This document shows, piece by piece, positions 11,001 through 20,367 of a DNA stretch of 64,000 bases. Every line of letters starts with the position of its first letter. Position 1 is the first letter of the stretch. The notes below the pieces were generated by a model that was not told where the DNA came from, did not search any database, and saw only the letters and a list, made by a program, of their open reading frames with translations. Source of the stretch: Vibrio cincinnatiensis DSM 19608 (GTDB lineage Bacteria; Pseudomonadota; Gammaproteobacteria; Enterobacterales; Vibrionaceae); the NCBI RefSeq assembly GCF_900167345.1, contig NZ_FUXB01000013.1, forward strand, positions 1 to 64,000, in the 5' to 3' direction. Position numbers and translations under genes: made by a program.

Positions 11001-11490
11001 ACACCACAAACCAAGAAACGTGGTTGTCTTGATAACCCAATTCGGAATACAAATCAGGAGCAACAATATTGAGTCCCATGGTGATCCCACGCAGTTGCAG
11101 CGCGATATAAGGTAAAATACCCACCACGGCAATCAGAGTGATCGTGACAGCAAGCCCTTGCGATTTACCATAACGAGCACCAATAAAATCGGCAATAGAA
11201 GTAATATGCTCTCGTTTAGCAATTAAGATTAAACGCGCTAAAATTCGCCAGCCAAACAAAAAAACCAACATGGGTGCGAAATAAATCGGTAGAAAAGACC
11301 AAGGGTTCTCACTGGCTTGCCCGACGGTGCCGTAAAAAGTCCAAGAAGTGCAATAGACCGCAATTGACAAACTGTAAATCCAAGGCCGCCACCTAGCCAG
11401 CCATCGAGTTTGCTTATCACCGTACCACGCAATTAAAAACAGTACCCCCAAATAGACCAGCGATACTGGAATCACTAACCATCCTTGCAT
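8053..11490 (-). CDS. crbS: CrbS-type sensor: sodium:solute symporter domain fused to hybrid histidine kinase
   Basis: An 1145-residue membrane protein. Residues 1 to about 490 form a sodium:solute-symporter-like domain with many hydrophobic helices. A linker (about 540-620) resembles the STAC domain, followed by a PAS domain (about 635-750, ending FVMSFSDITVF), a coiled coil, and the kinase with phospho-acceptor His in FLAAVSHDLMQPLNAARL, N-box LRRVVQNFLTNAFRYTP and G-box QGLGLGLAISKG. A C-terminal receiver domain carries the Asp in ILSDYRLD and Lys in FMAKPVKPL. The architecture and the nearby acs match CrbS, the acetate-switch sensor of V. cholerae that controls acs through CrbR. No CrbR-like regulator is in this window. 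CbrA-like kinases share this layout, so the exact ligand is inferred. Confidence 0.88.
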   Translation of the reverse strand: MQGWLVIPVSLVYLGVLFLIAWYGDKQTRWLARWRPWIYSLSIAVYCTSWTFYGTVGQASENPWSFLPIYFAPMLVFLFGWRILARLILIAKREHITSIADFIGARYGKSQGLAVTITLIAVVGILPYIALQLRGITMGLNIVAPDLYSELGYQDNHVSWFVVLALALFTMLFGTRHIDNTEHHRGMMMAIAFESIVKLVAFLVVGLFIVFLAFGNQDIDLLTRAQQTYHPPNWPTLFVHTVLTMLAIICLPRQFHTMIVENERAQDLHTARWLFPVYLLLMGLFILPITWVGQTLLPNTPADTLVLSIPMQVGAESIALLAFLGGTSAASGMVIVSTIALAIMVSNDLVMPLLLRRMRLTHRNHRHFSGLLVIIRRTLIFLLLMGAWGFYLALDTIPSLSAIGFLSFSAITQFAPALLGGMYWREGNRKGVYVGLAVGFTLWLVTLMSATQMLAGDADSNILLWLITPPQTLIDLGMSRVDWGMLLSVSLNALCYVVVSLFTRSSLSERLQSASFIGTPLPENENMSLYQSRVTVAELEMLASRFVGRPRVKSAFGQYWHQQQEALMPNQQAPAGLIRHTERVLAGVFGASSAKLVLTSALQGRKMQLEEVATIVDEASELYDFSRGLLQGAIEHIGQGIAVVDKQLRLVAWNQRYLELFDFPAGLIQVGRPIADIIRHNAQQGLCGPGDPEEHVRKRVYYLEQGSRHTSSRMRSDGRVIEVQGNPMPGGGFVMSFSDITVFRNAERSLQEANEHLEERVLERTRELEKLNKQLVLATQRSERESQSKSRFLAAVSHDLMQPLNAARLFASSLSEVAKEEESKRLAHHIESALSAAEDLIGDLLDISRLESGKLDIHPQSLAIKDVLTNLDAEFSALAKQQNIQFHMVPSSLYVRSDPKLLRRVVQNFLTNAFRYTPKGRVVLGVRRWQGRVRIDVWDNGIGIEEDKQQEIFEEFNRGGQVRSDQGLGLGLAISKGIAQALGHEISMRSWPGKGSVFSITLARASVAEQITPSSLGGSPVSELSYLRVLCVDNEADILIGMRDLLERWGCEVKTSTDLLSSLKALDDQWIPDVILSDYRLDNGRTGLEVLQQCRLRLGEGFLGVIISADRNPDILEGIESNGFSFMAKPVKPLKLRTLLNQVGE

Positions 11491-11523
11491 TCTTGATCCT
11501 TCGTTGATAACAACCGCAATAAA

Positions 11524-11549
11524 AAAGCCTCTCGATAATGAGAGGCTTT
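11524..11549 (-). terminator. Terminator between the MFS gene and crbS
   Basis: A 7-bp GC-rich core GCCTCTC/GAGAGGC, extended by A/T pairs, sits between the MFS stop codon and the crbS start and has T-runs on both strands. It suggests that crbS has its own promoter. Confidence 0.75.
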
Positions 11550-11588
11550 ATTTAACAAAGGTTCAACATATAACTCAATCAAGCAGGA

Positions 11589-12779
11589 TCAATTCTGTGC
11601 TTCAGGCTCCGCTTTATGAGTAGAAATAGGCTTGGCATTTGCTTGCGGTAATTCAACTTTAATAAATAAAGCGAAAACTCCCATCAACGCCATCGCCCAG
11701 AAAACAGCAGATCCCCAATGTTCATACCCCCAGCCACTCAGAGTCGTCATGGCCGCAATCACCGCACCAAGAGGAATCGCATTGTATAATGCCTGCAATG
11801 CCACCATTTTATTTTGCGGTGCATGCTGAATGTATTGAATCGCTGCAATATGTGCCATAGCAAATGTGACGCCATGCAGTAATTGAATCGCCACTAATGC
11901 CACAATCACCGTCGTCGAAGCCGTCAGCCCCCATCGAACCATCACCCCGAGGGAAGCGACCACAAATAAAGTACGTAAGCTCCAACCCGAAAACATCCGT
12001 TTACTAAGCGCAAACACGAGAACCTCAGCAACAACCCCTAAGCTCCATAGATAACCGATGATCGCCTCAGAATGCCCCGCTTCTTTCCAATGAATAGCAC
12101 TAAAGCTGTAATAAGCGGCATGACTTCCCTGAATCAAAGCCACTAATAATAAAAATCTAATGACAGGTAACTCACGTAAAAGCTGAGTCAACTTTGGCCT
12201 GACGGTATGTTCTTCACAGTCGGTCACGGGCAAAGGATTAGGATTACGCAAACTAATAAGCAGTGCTACCAATACTCCAAATAAGGCGGTATACAAAATC
12301 ATACTGGTACCATAGAGCGCAACCAGATACCCCACCACCGTTGATCCCGCAATAAAGGCCACCGACCCCCATAAACGAGTACGCCCATAATCCAGCAAAT
12401 TGTGTTTTGCGTAATAGTTAGCCATCGCATCCGACAAGGGCACAACTGGGCCGCAGCAAAGGTTAAACAACACGGTTGCCAATGCCATTAACCAAAAACT
12501 ACCTCCAGTAAAAAAGTGGAAAGCAATAAACAATAATGCAGCAAGGCTTAACCAACGTAAGGCCGGTAGCAGATGCTCCACTTTATGAACTCGAGGGGTA
12601 ATCACTAAGTTGGCGACACAACGCGTGGCAAAACCAATACCAACCAATACGCCGATATCGGTTGCAGATACCCCTTGATCAGAAAACCATAGTGCCCAAA
12701 ATGGTAGATACACCCCATAAGCAAAAAAGAAACCGACAAAGTATTGGGATATCCACCCAAATGGAGAGGGGTTAAACAT
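11589..12779 (-). CDS. MFS transporter, HcaT-like
   Basis: A 396-residue inner-membrane protein with about 12 hydrophobic segments. The N-terminus FGWISQYFVGFFFAYGVYLPFWALW and the conserved DYGRTRLWGSVAFI region are typical of the 3-phenylpropionate permease (HcaT) / nucleoside:H+ symporter-like branch of the major facilitator superfamily. The substrate cannot be read from sequence; HcaT is named for likeness only. It precedes crbS on the same strand but is separated from it by a terminator. It is divergent from the cNMP/CBS gene. Confidence 0.85.
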   Translation of the reverse strand: MFNPSPFGWISQYFVGFFFAYGVYLPFWALWFSDQGVSATDIGVLVGIGFATRCVANLVITPRVHKVEHLLPALRWLSLAALLFIAFHFFTGGSFWLMALATVLFNLCCGPVVPLSDAMANYYAKHNLLDYGRTRLWGSVAFIAGSTVVGYLVALYGTSMILYTALFGVLVALLISLRNPNPLPVTDCEEHTVRPKLTQLLRELPVIRFLLLVALIQGSHAAYYSFSAIHWKEAGHSEAIIGYLWSLGVVAEVLVFALSKRMFSGWSLRTLFVVASLGVMVRWGLTASTTVIVALVAIQLLHGVTFAMAHIAAIQYIQHAPQNKMVALQALYNAIPLGAVIAAMTTLSGWGYEHWGSAVFWAMALMGVFALFIKVELPQANAKPISTHKAEPEAQN

Positions 12780-12996
12780 ACAACATCCTAGAAAATCAAT
12801 AACGACTGAATGATCAGCGACACTTACGAAAGTCGCTATTATGCAATGAGAAGCCTTTAACTAAAAAGGGATCTTTCACCTAAACTTATATTTCCCCTAT
12901 CAACTTCCGATCCAACGCTTAATTAGACCAAAGTCGTCTGGTGAACAGAGGAAAATTAGCCACACTTAGTTCAGTCTCCTCGTTGAGGTTAAAACG

Positions 12997-14820
12997 ATGC
13001 CTGAAAAATTCAACATGAACTCACCTCCGTTTGATCGGCTCACGGAACCTCAGCAATATAAACTACGTACCGCCTTAGACGTAGCCTATTACCGTGAGCG
13101 GGATATTTTGATCCACACAGGTCAAGCATGTGAACAGCTCTGGATTTTAATTAAAGGCACGGTAGAAGAACGCTCTGCTGATGGCAAAAAGATTTACGCC
13201 CATTACGCCAATGACGATATGTTTGATGTTCGTGCTCTTTTTGAGCAACAAGCAAAACATCATTATGTCGCTTTAGAAGATACCTTAAGCTATCTGCTAC
13301 CCAAAAAAGTCTTTTTAGCCTTGTATCAAGAAAATGGTCAATTTGCGGCTTACTTCGATAATAGCCTCGCTAAACGACAAGCCCTCATTGAAGCTGCGCA
13401 ACAACAAAAGAATATCGCTGAATTCATCCTCACTAAGATAGAGCCTTCGCTCTATCTTCCCCCAACATTACTCAAACCAGAAGACTCTTTACAAGCTGTC
13501 ACACAATTAATGAGGGAGCAGAGTATTGATGCCGCTTTTGTGGAATTAGCCCACGATGATCCACGCTTAACCCAACAGAATATTCCTCCTTATGCCATTG
13601 TCACGAGAACCAATCTCCTCCATGCGGTCATGTTGGATAACCATCCGCTAGACACCGCGGTCGGAAAAATAGCGACCTTCCCCGTACTGCATATTGAACA
13701 AGGTGACTTTCTCTTTAATGCCATGGTGATGATGACTCGCCATAAAGTAAAACGCCTGATGGTCTGTCACGGTCATCGTGCAGTAGGTTTGTTATCTATG
13801 CTACAGATCTTAAGTACCTTTTCGACCCACTCTCATGTCTTAACACTTGCCATTGCCAGAGCCTCAACTATAGACGAGTTAGCACTCGCCGCCAGCAAAC
13901 AACGACAGTTAGTAGACAACTTGCTCAGCCGAGGGGTCCGCACTCGTTTTGTGATGGAATTGATTGCAGCAGTCAATGAACAGATTATTGAAAAGGCTTT
14001 TGAACTAGTGGTTCCCCTCACACTGCATGATCATTGCTGCTTTGTGGTACTAGGCTCGGAAGGAAGAGGAGAACAAGTGCTCAAAACCGATCAAGATAAT
14101 GCCTTAATCATTAAAGATGGCTTGGAATGGCACCACTGTGCATCGATTATGGAAACCTTAACCCATACCTTATTGCAACTTGGCTACCCACTTTGCCCTG
14201 GAAAAGTAATGGTGAATAACCCCGAGTGGGTAAAATCGCAATCAGCGTGGAAACAGAGCTTAACGCATTGGATAAAAAGCGCTCAGCCCGAGCAGATCAT
14301 GAAGATCGCTATTATGGCCGACGCACATGCCATTGCTGGAAATAAACAACTATTATCGCCAATAAAACAGCACCTTAGCCAACTTATGGCCCATCAAGAG
14401 CTGATTTTAGCGGAATTCACTCGCCCCGCACTCAACTTTTCTGTGCCATTGACATTATTTGGTCATGTTAAAAGCAGCAAATCAGGGCTAGATATTAAGC
14501 AAGGGGGAATTTTTCCAATCGTCCATGGTATTCGAGCACTGAGTTTAGAGTACGGAATTTCCCCCAACAATACATTCCAACGCATTGAAGCCTTGGTTAA
14601 ACAGCGAGTATTAGAAAAAGAGACGGGAGATAATCTCAGTGAAGCACTCAAACTCTTTTTCAAGCTCCGACTTGCTCAGCAATTACATAATCAACATACG
14701 CATAATCAGCTTGACTTAAAACAGTTAGAACGAGCAGAACGAGACCTACTGCGGCACAGTTTACACGTGGTGAAGAAATTCAAGCAATGGTTAGGTTACC
14801 ATTACCAAATTAGGGATTAA
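12997..14820 (+). CDS. cNMP-binding, CBS and DUF294 nucleotidyltransferase-like protein
   Basis: A 607-residue cytoplasmic protein with four regions: a cyclic-nucleotide-binding-like domain (about 15-125, ILIHTGQACEQLWILIKGTVEE), a CBS pair (about 155-275), a DUF294 putative nucleotidyltransferase core with LGSEGRGEQVLKTDQDNALI (about 350-375, resembling the GlnD family GSxxR...TDxD signature), and a DUF294 C-terminal substrate-like domain. The start follows GAGG with good spacing. It is 6 bases from the exonuclease gene and upstream of acs in the same direction. This neighbour set is common next to acs/actP in gammaproteobacteria, which suggests a role linked to acetate metabolism, but no reaction is established. 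Confidence 0.85.
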   Translation: MPEKFNMNSPPFDRLTEPQQYKLRTALDVAYYRERDILIHTGQACEQLWILIKGTVEERSADGKKIYAHYANDDMFDVRALFEQQAKHHYVALEDTLSYLLPKKVFLALYQENGQFAAYFDNSLAKRQALIEAAQQQKNIAEFILTKIEPSLYLPPTLLKPEDSLQAVTQLMREQSIDAAFVELAHDDPRLTQQNIPPYAIVTRTNLLHAVMLDNHPLDTAVGKIATFPVLHIEQGDFLFNAMVMMTRHKVKRLMVCHGHRAVGLLSMLQILSTFSTHSHVLTLAIARASTIDELALAASKQRQLVDNLLSRGVRTRFVMELIAAVNEQIIEKAFELVVPLTLHDHCCFVVLGSEGRGEQVLKTDQDNALIIKDGLEWHHCASIMETLTHTLLQLGYPLCPGKVMVNNPEWVKSQSAWKQSLTHWIKSAQPEQIMKIAIMADAHAIAGNKQLLSPIKQHLSQLMAHQELILAEFTRPALNFSVPLTLFGHVKSSKSGLDIKQGGIFPIVHGIRALSLEYGISPNNTFQRIEALVKQRVLEKETGDNLSEALKLFFKLRLAQQLHNQHTHNQLDLKQLERAERDLLRHSLHVVKKFKQWLGYHYQIRD

Positions 14821-14826
14821 CTAAGG

Positions 14827-15465
14827 ATGAACTGGCTGACTCGATATTATTGGTTTCAAAAATTGAAAGGCTCACCCTATCAGCCCCTTTTCACGGCTTG
14901 CCAACAGCAAGAGCTCATCTCTCTGGATTGTGAAACCACCAGCTTAGATCCGAAACATGCAGAACTTGTCACCATTGCCGCCACCAAAATTATTGGAAAT
15001 CGCATTTTAACCAGCCAATCTTTTGAAGTTCGACTACAGGCGCCACAGTCTTTAGATTCTCAGTCGGTCCGCATCCATCGCTTACGCCATCAAGATCTCG
15101 CTTATGGCATCACAGAACGCGAAGCGTTAATCCAACTAATTGAATTTATTGGCAATCGCCCATTAGTGGGTTATCACATCCGCTATGATAAAACCATTTT
15201 GGATCTGGCATCTCGTAAACACTTAGGCTTTCCGTTACCTAACCGACTCATTGAAGTCAGCCAACTTTATCATGATAAATTAGAGCAACAATTACCCAAC
15301 GCCTATTTTGATCTTAGCTTAGCCGCCATCTGCCACCATCTCGATCTTCCTTTACATAACAAACACGATGCCCTGCAAGATGCCATTGCTGCCGCATTGG
15401 TGTTTGTTCGTTTAACCAAAGGGGATATCCCCTGTTTAAGCTCCCCCTATCAACACCCCCACTAA
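14827..15465 (+). CDS. DEDDh 3'-5' exonuclease (DnaQ-like)
   Basis: A 212-residue protein of the DNA polymerase III epsilon-like exonuclease fold. Motif I is SLDCETTSLD (Asp and Glu ligands), motif II is GYHIRYDKTILD, and motif III is NKHDALQDAIAAA, containing the His and Asp. It lacks the C-terminal polymerase-binding part of the true epsilon subunit. It follows the DUF294 gene by 6 bases, so the two are almost certainly cotranscribed; together with that gene it lies upstream of acs. The substrate is unknown. Confidence 0.87.
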   Translation: MNWLTRYYWFQKLKGSPYQPLFTACQQQELISLDCETTSLDPKHAELVTIAATKIIGNRILTSQSFEVRLQAPQSLDSQSVRIHRLRHQDLAYGITEREALIQLIEFIGNRPLVGYHIRYDKTILDLASRKHLGFPLPNRLIEVSQLYHDKLEQQLPNAYFDLSLAAICHHLDLPLHNKHDALQDAIAAALVFVRLTKGDIPCLSSPYQHPH

Positions 15466-15545
15466 TGCGACACAAAACAAAACTTCTTTCGCTTCATCCT
15501 AAAGTCTAATTGTAGAAATTGTGCCCCTGACTAACAGTTATAGGC

Positions 15546-15600
15546 ATATACCCAGACAACTCGAAGTTACCGCTTCCAGTAAACAATGGGGATCGAATTT
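15546..15600. repeat. Possible truncated Vibrio ERIC-like end
   Basis: The sequence ATACCCAGACAACTCGAAGT resembles the outer arm of Vibrio ERIC elements (compare the complete copy near 24.6 kb, TACCCAAACAGCTTGGAGT). The conserved ERIC core and the other arm are absent, so at most this is a remnant. It lies in the region upstream of acs. Confidence 0.35.
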
Positions 15601-15663
15601 CCGCGGTTATGTTTAAAACACTTGCTGAAAAGGAAATTTGCCGTATTCACAAGGAGAAGAACA

Positions 15664-17610
15664 ATGAGTGACGCCCATATTTATCCGGTCAAAGAGAACA
15701 TCAAGGCCCACACCCATGCGGATAATGAGACTTACCTGACCATGTACCAGCAATCCGTCAACAACCCAGAAAGCTTTTGGAGTGAACATGGCAAAGTGGT
15801 TGAATGGATTAAGCCCTTTAGCCAAGTCAAGCACACCTCCTTTGATACTGGCCATGTGGATATTCGCTGGTTTGAAGATGGAACACTGAACGTTTCTGCC
15901 AATTGTCTGGATCGCCACTTAGCAGAAAAGGGCGATCACATTGCCATTATTTGGGAAGGGGATGATCCCGCAGAGGATAAAAGCCTCACCTACCGAGAAT
16001 TACACCAACAAGTCTGCCGTTTTTCGAATGCCTTAAAAGCACAAGGAATTCGTAAAGGCGATGTGGTCTGCCTCTATATGCCGATGGTACCAGAAGCGGC
16101 GATTGCCATGCTGGCATGTACTCGTATTGGCGCCGTCCATACCGTGGTATTTGGGGGGTTTTCACCAGAAGCACTATCAGGACGCATCATTGATTCCGAT
16201 GCAAAATTAGTGATCACCGCCGATGAAGGCATTCGAGCAGGCCGCCCCGTTCCGCTCAAAAAGAACGTCGATGAAGCCTTAACTAACCCTGGAATCAAAA
16301 GCATCAGCAAAGTCATCGTGTTTCAACGAACGGGTGGGCATGTCGAATGGCATGAGCACCGAGATGTCTGGTGGCATGATGCGATAGCCCACGTCTCCGA
16401 CCACTGCCCGGCAGAAGAAATGAACGCCGAAGATCCTCTCTTCATTCTTTATACCTCAGGTTCGACAGGCAAACCCAAAGGGGTATTGCATACCACGGGT
16501 GGTTATTTAGTCTATGCGACCATGACCTTCAAATATATTTTTGATTATCAACCTCAAGAGGTTTTCTGGTGCACCGCAGATGTCGGTTGGATCACAGGGC
16601 ATACTTACCTCATTTACGGTCCACTCTCCAATGGTGCCAAAACCGTTTTGTTTGAAGGCGTGCCGAATTACCCTGATACCAACCGCATGAGCCAAGTGGT
16701 CGATAAACACCAAGTCAACATCCTCTATACCGCACCTACCGCAATTCGCGCCTTGATGGCGAAAGGAGATGAAGCCATCAAAGGAACTCATCGCAGCAGC
16801 TTACGCATTATGGGGTCTGTCGGTGAACCGATAAATCCAGAAGCATGGGAGTGGTATTACAAAACAATTGGTAATGAACAATCCCCGATTGTGGATACCT
16901 GGTGGCAAACAGAAACTGGCGGCATATTAATCAGCCCGTTACCCGGCGCAACAGCCTTGAAGCCTGGTTCAGCAACCCGCCCGTTCTTTGGTGTACAACC
17001 CGCCTTGGTTGATAATATGGGGAATATTATTGAAGGAACGGCCGAAGGTAATTTAGTGATTCTCGACTCTTGGCCGGGCCAGATGCGAAGTGTTTATGGC
17101 GACCACGACCGTTTCGAGCAGACTTACTTTTCAACGTTTAAAGGCATGTACTTTACGGGTGATGGCGCACGTCGAGACGAAGATGGCTATTACTGGATAA
17201 CCGGGCGCGTAGATGATGTACTCAACGTTTCTGGACATCGAATGGGCACCGCGGAAATTGAATCTGCATTAGTGGCCTTTGACAAAATTGCCGAAGCCGC
17301 CATTGTCGGTGTTCCACATGACATTAAAGGGCAAGCCATTTATGCGTATATCACCCTCAATGATGGCGTCTACCCAAGCGCAGAACTACATAAAGAAGTC
17401 AAAGATTGGGTACGAAAAGAGATAGGCCCCATTGCCACGCCAGATGTTCTGCACTGGACAGACGCACTCCCGAAAACCCGTTCAGGTAAAATCATGCGCC
17501 GTATTTTACGTAAAATCGCCGCAGGAGATACCAGCAACCTTGGTGATACCTCAACCCTCGCTGATCCGAGCGTCGTGGATAAGTTGATTGCTGAAAAAGC
17601 GCAGTTGTAA
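15664..17610 (+). CDS. acs: Acetyl-CoA synthetase
   Basis: AMP-forming enzyme that activates acetate to acetyl-CoA through acetyl-AMP, used for acetate scavenging. The 648-residue protein has the P-loop-like [12 protein letters not shown], the adenylation motif [10 protein letters not shown], the hinge [21 protein letters not shown], and the C-terminal [11 protein letters not shown] whose lysine is the known acetylation site. The start [10 protein letters not shown] is preceded by AAGGAGAAGAACA; an earlier in-frame start is not supported. No actP is adjacent. Proximity to crbS fits the known CrbS/CrbR control of acs in V. cholerae. Confidence 0.96.
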   Translation: MSDAHIYPVKENIKAHTHADNETYLTMYQQSVNNPESFWSEHGKVVEWIKPFSQVKHTSFDTGHVDIRWFEDGTLNVSANCLDRHLAEKGDHIAIIWEGDDPAEDKSLTYRELHQQVCRFSNALKAQGIRKGDVVCLYMPMVPEAAIAMLACTRIGAVHTVVFGGFSPEALSGRIIDSDAKLVITADEGIRAGRPVPLKKNVDEALTNPGIKSISKVIVFQRTGGHVEWHEHRDVWWHDAIAHVSDHCPAEEMNAEDPLFILYTSGSTGKPKGVLHTTGGYLVYATMTFKYIFDYQPQEVFWCTADVGWITGHTYLIYGPLSNGAKTVLFEGVPNYPDTNRMSQVVDKHQVNILYTAPTAIRALMAKGDEAIKGTHRSSLRIMGSVGEPINPEAWEWYYKTIGNEQSPIVDTWWQTETGGILISPLPGATALKPGSATRPFFGVQPALVDNMGNIIEGTAEGNLVILDSWPGQMRSVYGDHDRFEQTYFSTFKGMYFTGDGARRDEDGYYWITGRVDDVLNVSGHRMGTAEIESALVAFDKIAEAAIVGVPHDIKGQAIYAYITLNDGVYPSAELHKEVKDWVRKEIGPIATPDVLHWTDALPKTRSGKIMRRILRKIAAGDTSNLGDTSTLADPSVVDKLIAEKAQL

Positions 17611-17622
17611 AAGAAGCGCAAG

Positions 17623-17654
17623 CTAGGTTCTAGGTTATAAGACCTAGAACCTAG
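17623..17654. repeat. CCTAGG-type palindromic repeat after acs
   Basis: A perfect 13-bp inverted repeat (arms 17623-17635 and 17642-17654, containing CTAGGTTCTAGGT) with a 6-nt loop follows the acs stop codon. No clear poly-T follows, so it is listed as a repeat. Similar CTAGG-rich segments occur at three other gene borders in this window. Confidence 0.7.
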
Positions 17655-17874
17655 GATCCCCTCTCTCAAATCTAAGTTCTGCCGAATTACTTCCCTTCAA
17701 AAAAACACCCACCCTAGTCATTAGACCAGTAAATTGCTGCCATTTGCGATGAATTAGCTATAATCATGGTCAATTTGATAAAAACAGTGAACTTTTGACA
17801 AAAAAATTGTGTCGAAAACGTCATAATATGGGATTATTGGATTACGTCTCACAATAGAGGAAGATAGCCACACA

Positions 17875-18324
17875 ATGACCGCAAAATTACGCATTCTTGT
17901 TCTTAATGGTCCAAACTTAAACCTGTTAGGTTTACGAGAGCCAGAACACTACGGTTCGCAAAACTTAACGCAAATCGTCGAAAAGTTAAAAGAACAAGCC
18001 GCACAAGCGAATGTGGAATTAGAGCATCTTCAGTCTAATCGTGAATATGAATTGATCGAAGCTATCCACCAAGCGTATCAGCACGTGGACTTCATCATCA
18101 TAAATCCCGCAGCGTTCACTCATACCAGTGTCGCTTTGCGTGATGCTTTGCTTGGCGTGGCAATCCCTTTTATTGAAGTGCATCTATCCAATGTACATGC
18201 ACGAGAAGCTTTTCGCCATCACTCCTATCTGTCTGATAAGGCTCAAGGAGTGATATGTGGTTTAGGCGCACAAGGTTATGAATTTGCTTTGGCAGCAGCG
18301 ATCCATACGTTGCAAACCAAGTAA
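17875..18324 (+). CDS. aroQ: 3-dehydroquinate dehydratase, type II
   Basis: Shikimate-pathway enzyme that dehydrates 3-dehydroquinate. The 149-residue protein shows the type II signature [18 protein letters not shown], the [12 protein letters not shown] loop, [16 protein letters not shown] and [17 protein letters not shown], which carry the substrate-binding Asn, Arg and His. Length matches the family. It is followed by accB and accC on the same strand, an arrangement common in gammaproteobacteria and probably one transcript. Confidence 0.95.
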   Translation: MTAKLRILVLNGPNLNLLGLREPEHYGSQNLTQIVEKLKEQAAQANVELEHLQSNREYELIEAIHQAYQHVDFIIINPAAFTHTSVALRDALLGVAIPFIEVHLSNVHAREAFRHHSYLSDKAQGVICGLGAQGYEFALAAAIHTLQTK

Positions 18325-18387
18325 TCACCCAACACTCTACAACCCGAATAGGGTTGTCTTACTCACAAGATAAAAGAGAAAGAAACA

Positions 18388-18837
18388 ATGGATATTCGTA
18401 AAATCAAGAAACTGATCGAATTGGTAGAAGAATCTGGCATATCTGAACTAGAAATTTCAGAAGGTGAAGAATCGGTACGTATCAGTCGCCATAATCCAGC
18501 ACCTGCCGCTCAGGTTCATTATGCCGCAGCACCGGCTCCCGTCGCCGCACCAGCACCAGTAGCCGCAGAAGTACCAGCGGCGCCAGCGGCAAAAGTACAA
18601 ACAGGTCATATGGTTCTTTCTCCAATGGTAGGCACCTTCTACCGCTCACCAAGCCCTGATGCAAAATCTTTCATTGAAGTGGGTCAAACTGTTTCTGCCG
18701 GCGATACGCTATGTATTGTGGAAGCCATGAAAATGATGAACCAAATCGAAGCAGATAAATCTGGTGTCGTAACACAAATTCTTGTAGAAGATGGTCAGCC
18801 TGTTGAATTCGACCAACCTCTTGTGGTCATCGAATAA
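18388..18837 (+). CDS. accB: Biotin carboxyl carrier protein of acetyl-CoA carboxylase
   Basis: A 149-residue carrier subunit for malonyl-CoA synthesis, the first step of fatty acid synthesis. The N-terminal part ([23 protein letters not shown]) is followed by an Ala/Pro-rich flexible linker (about 45-70) and the biotinyl domain with the biotinylated lysine in EAMKMMN. A Shine-Dalgarno AGAAAGAAA precedes the ATG. It is 15 bases upstream of accC, which carries out the partner reaction. Confidence 0.97.
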   Translation: MDIRKIKKLIELVEESGISELEISEGEESVRISRHNPAPAAQVHYAAAPAPVAAPAPVAAEVPAAPAAKVQTGHMVLSPMVGTFYRSPSPDAKSFIEVGQTVSAGDTLCIVEAMKMMNQIEADKSGVVTQILVEDGQPVEFDQPLVVIE

Positions 18838-18852
18838 TCGAGGCGTATTATT

Positions 18853-20196
18853 ATGCTAGATAAATTAGTCATCGCAAACCGAGGCGAAATTGCGCTTCGT
18901 ATTCTTCGCGCATGTAAAGAATTAGGCATCAAAACCGTTGCCGTTCACTCTACCGCTGACCGCGATCTAAAACACGTATTGCTGGCAGATGAAACCGTAT
19001 GTATTGGCCCAGCCAAAGGTATTGAAAGCTACCTCAATATCCCTCGTATCATTTCAGCCGCTGAAGTGACAGGTGCGGTTGCCATCCATCCAGGTTATGG
19101 CTTCCTCTCTGAAAATGCCGACTTTGCAGAGCAAGTTGAGCGTAGTGGCTTCATTTTTGTTGGCCCGAAAGCTGATACCATCCGTTTGATGGGCGATAAA
19201 GTCTCCGCCATTACCGCGATGAAAAAAGCGGGGGTGCCTTGTGTACCAGGTTCAGATGGCCCACTGGATAACGATGATGCGAAAAATAAAGCCCATGCTA
19301 AACGTATTGGCTACCCAGTCATCATCAAAGCCTCTGGCGGCGGCGGCGGTCGTGGTATGCGCGTTGTTCGCAGCGAAGCAGAGCTACTTACCGCCATTAA
19401 CATGACTCGAGCAGAAGCGAAATCTGCATTCAATAATGACATGGTTTATATGGAGAAATACCTAGAAAACCCTCGTCACGTTGAAGTGCAAGTCTTAGCG
19501 GATGGTCAAGGTAATGCGATCCACCTCGGTGAACGTGACTGTTCAATGCAGCGCCGCCACCAGAAAGTGGTAGAAGAGGCCCCAGCCCCAGGAATTACAG
19601 AAGAAGTTCGTAAATACATCGGCGAGCGTTGTACTCGAGCTTGTATTGAAATTGGCTACCGTGGCGCGGGTACTTTTGAATTCTTGTATGAAAACGGTGA
19701 GTTTTATTTCATCGAAATGAACACACGAATTCAGGTAGAGCACCCAGTAACCGAAATGGTAACGGGCGTAGATTTGATTAAAGAACAGCTGCGTATTGCT
19801 GCGGGTCAGCCGCTGTCATTTACTCAAGATGACATCAAAATCCGTGGCCATGCGATGGAATGTCGTATCAACGCAGAAGATCCTGAGCGTTTCCTTCCTA
19901 GCCCAGGTAAAATTACTCGCCTCCACACCCCAGGAGGCATGGGTGTCCGCTGGGAATCACATATCTATTCAGGTTATACTGTACCGCCATTCTACGATTC
20001 AATGATCGGCAAATTGATCACTTATGGTGAGAACCGTAATGTCGCCATTGCTCGTATGCGTAACGCGTTAGACGAAATGATTATTGAGGGAATTAAAACC
20101 AATATTCCTTTGCAAGACATCATCATGAAAGATGAAAACTTCCAAAATGGTGGCACCAACATCCACTATCTTGAGAAAAAGCTTGGCATGCAATAA
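18853..20196 (+). CDS. accC: Biotin carboxylase subunit of acetyl-CoA carboxylase
   Basis: ATP-grasp enzyme that carboxylates the biotin on AccB using bicarbonate. The 447-residue protein has the N-terminal [19 protein letters not shown], the glycine-rich ATP loop [14 protein letters not shown], and the active-site region [23 protein letters not shown]. Length matches the family. It forms an operon with accB and probably aroQ, ended by a strong terminator. Confidence 0.97.
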   Translation: MLDKLVIANRGEIALRILRACKELGIKTVAVHSTADRDLKHVLLADETVCIGPAKGIESYLNIPRIISAAEVTGAVAIHPGYGFLSENADFAEQVERSGFIFVGPKADTIRLMGDKVSAITAMKKAGVPCVPGSDGPLDNDDAKNKAHAKRIGYPVIIKASGGGGGRGMRVVRSEAELLTAINMTRAEAKSAFNNDMVYMEKYLENPRHVEVQVLADGQGNAIHLGERDCSMQRRHQKVVEEAPAPGITEEVRKYIGERCTRACIEIGYRGAGTFEFLYENGEFYFIEMNTRIQVEHPVTEMVTGVDLIKEQLRIAAGQPLSFTQDDIKIRGHAMECRINAEDPERFLPSPGKITRLHTPGGMGVRWESHIYSGYTVPPFYDSMIGKLITYGENRNVAIARMRNALDEMIIEGIKTNIPLQDIIMKDENFQNGGTNIHYLEKKLGMQ

Positions 20197-20209
20197 TCCC
20201 TTTGCCTAA

Positions 20210-20246
20210 GCATAATGCCCACCTCGGTGGGCATTATGCTTTTTTA
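20210..20246 (+). terminator. Rho-independent terminator of accBC
   Basis: A 14-bp GC-rich hairpin (GCATAATGCCCACC and complement, 20210-20239) is followed directly by seven T residues. Confidence 0.92.
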
Positions 20247-20367
20247 TCTCTCCCCCTTACCACGATGATTTACCTTGTCGAAGCGAAGAGCATATCCTCT
20301 GCTGCTAAACCGTGCGCAAATCTGCTAGACTCTGCGCCAATTAAAGTGAATAAAGAGATCAAGCGCC

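Noticed and set aside
15586..15663. Upstream in-frame extension of acs
   Set aside because: The ATG at 15664 has AAGGAG upstream and matches the family N-terminus; the extension does not.
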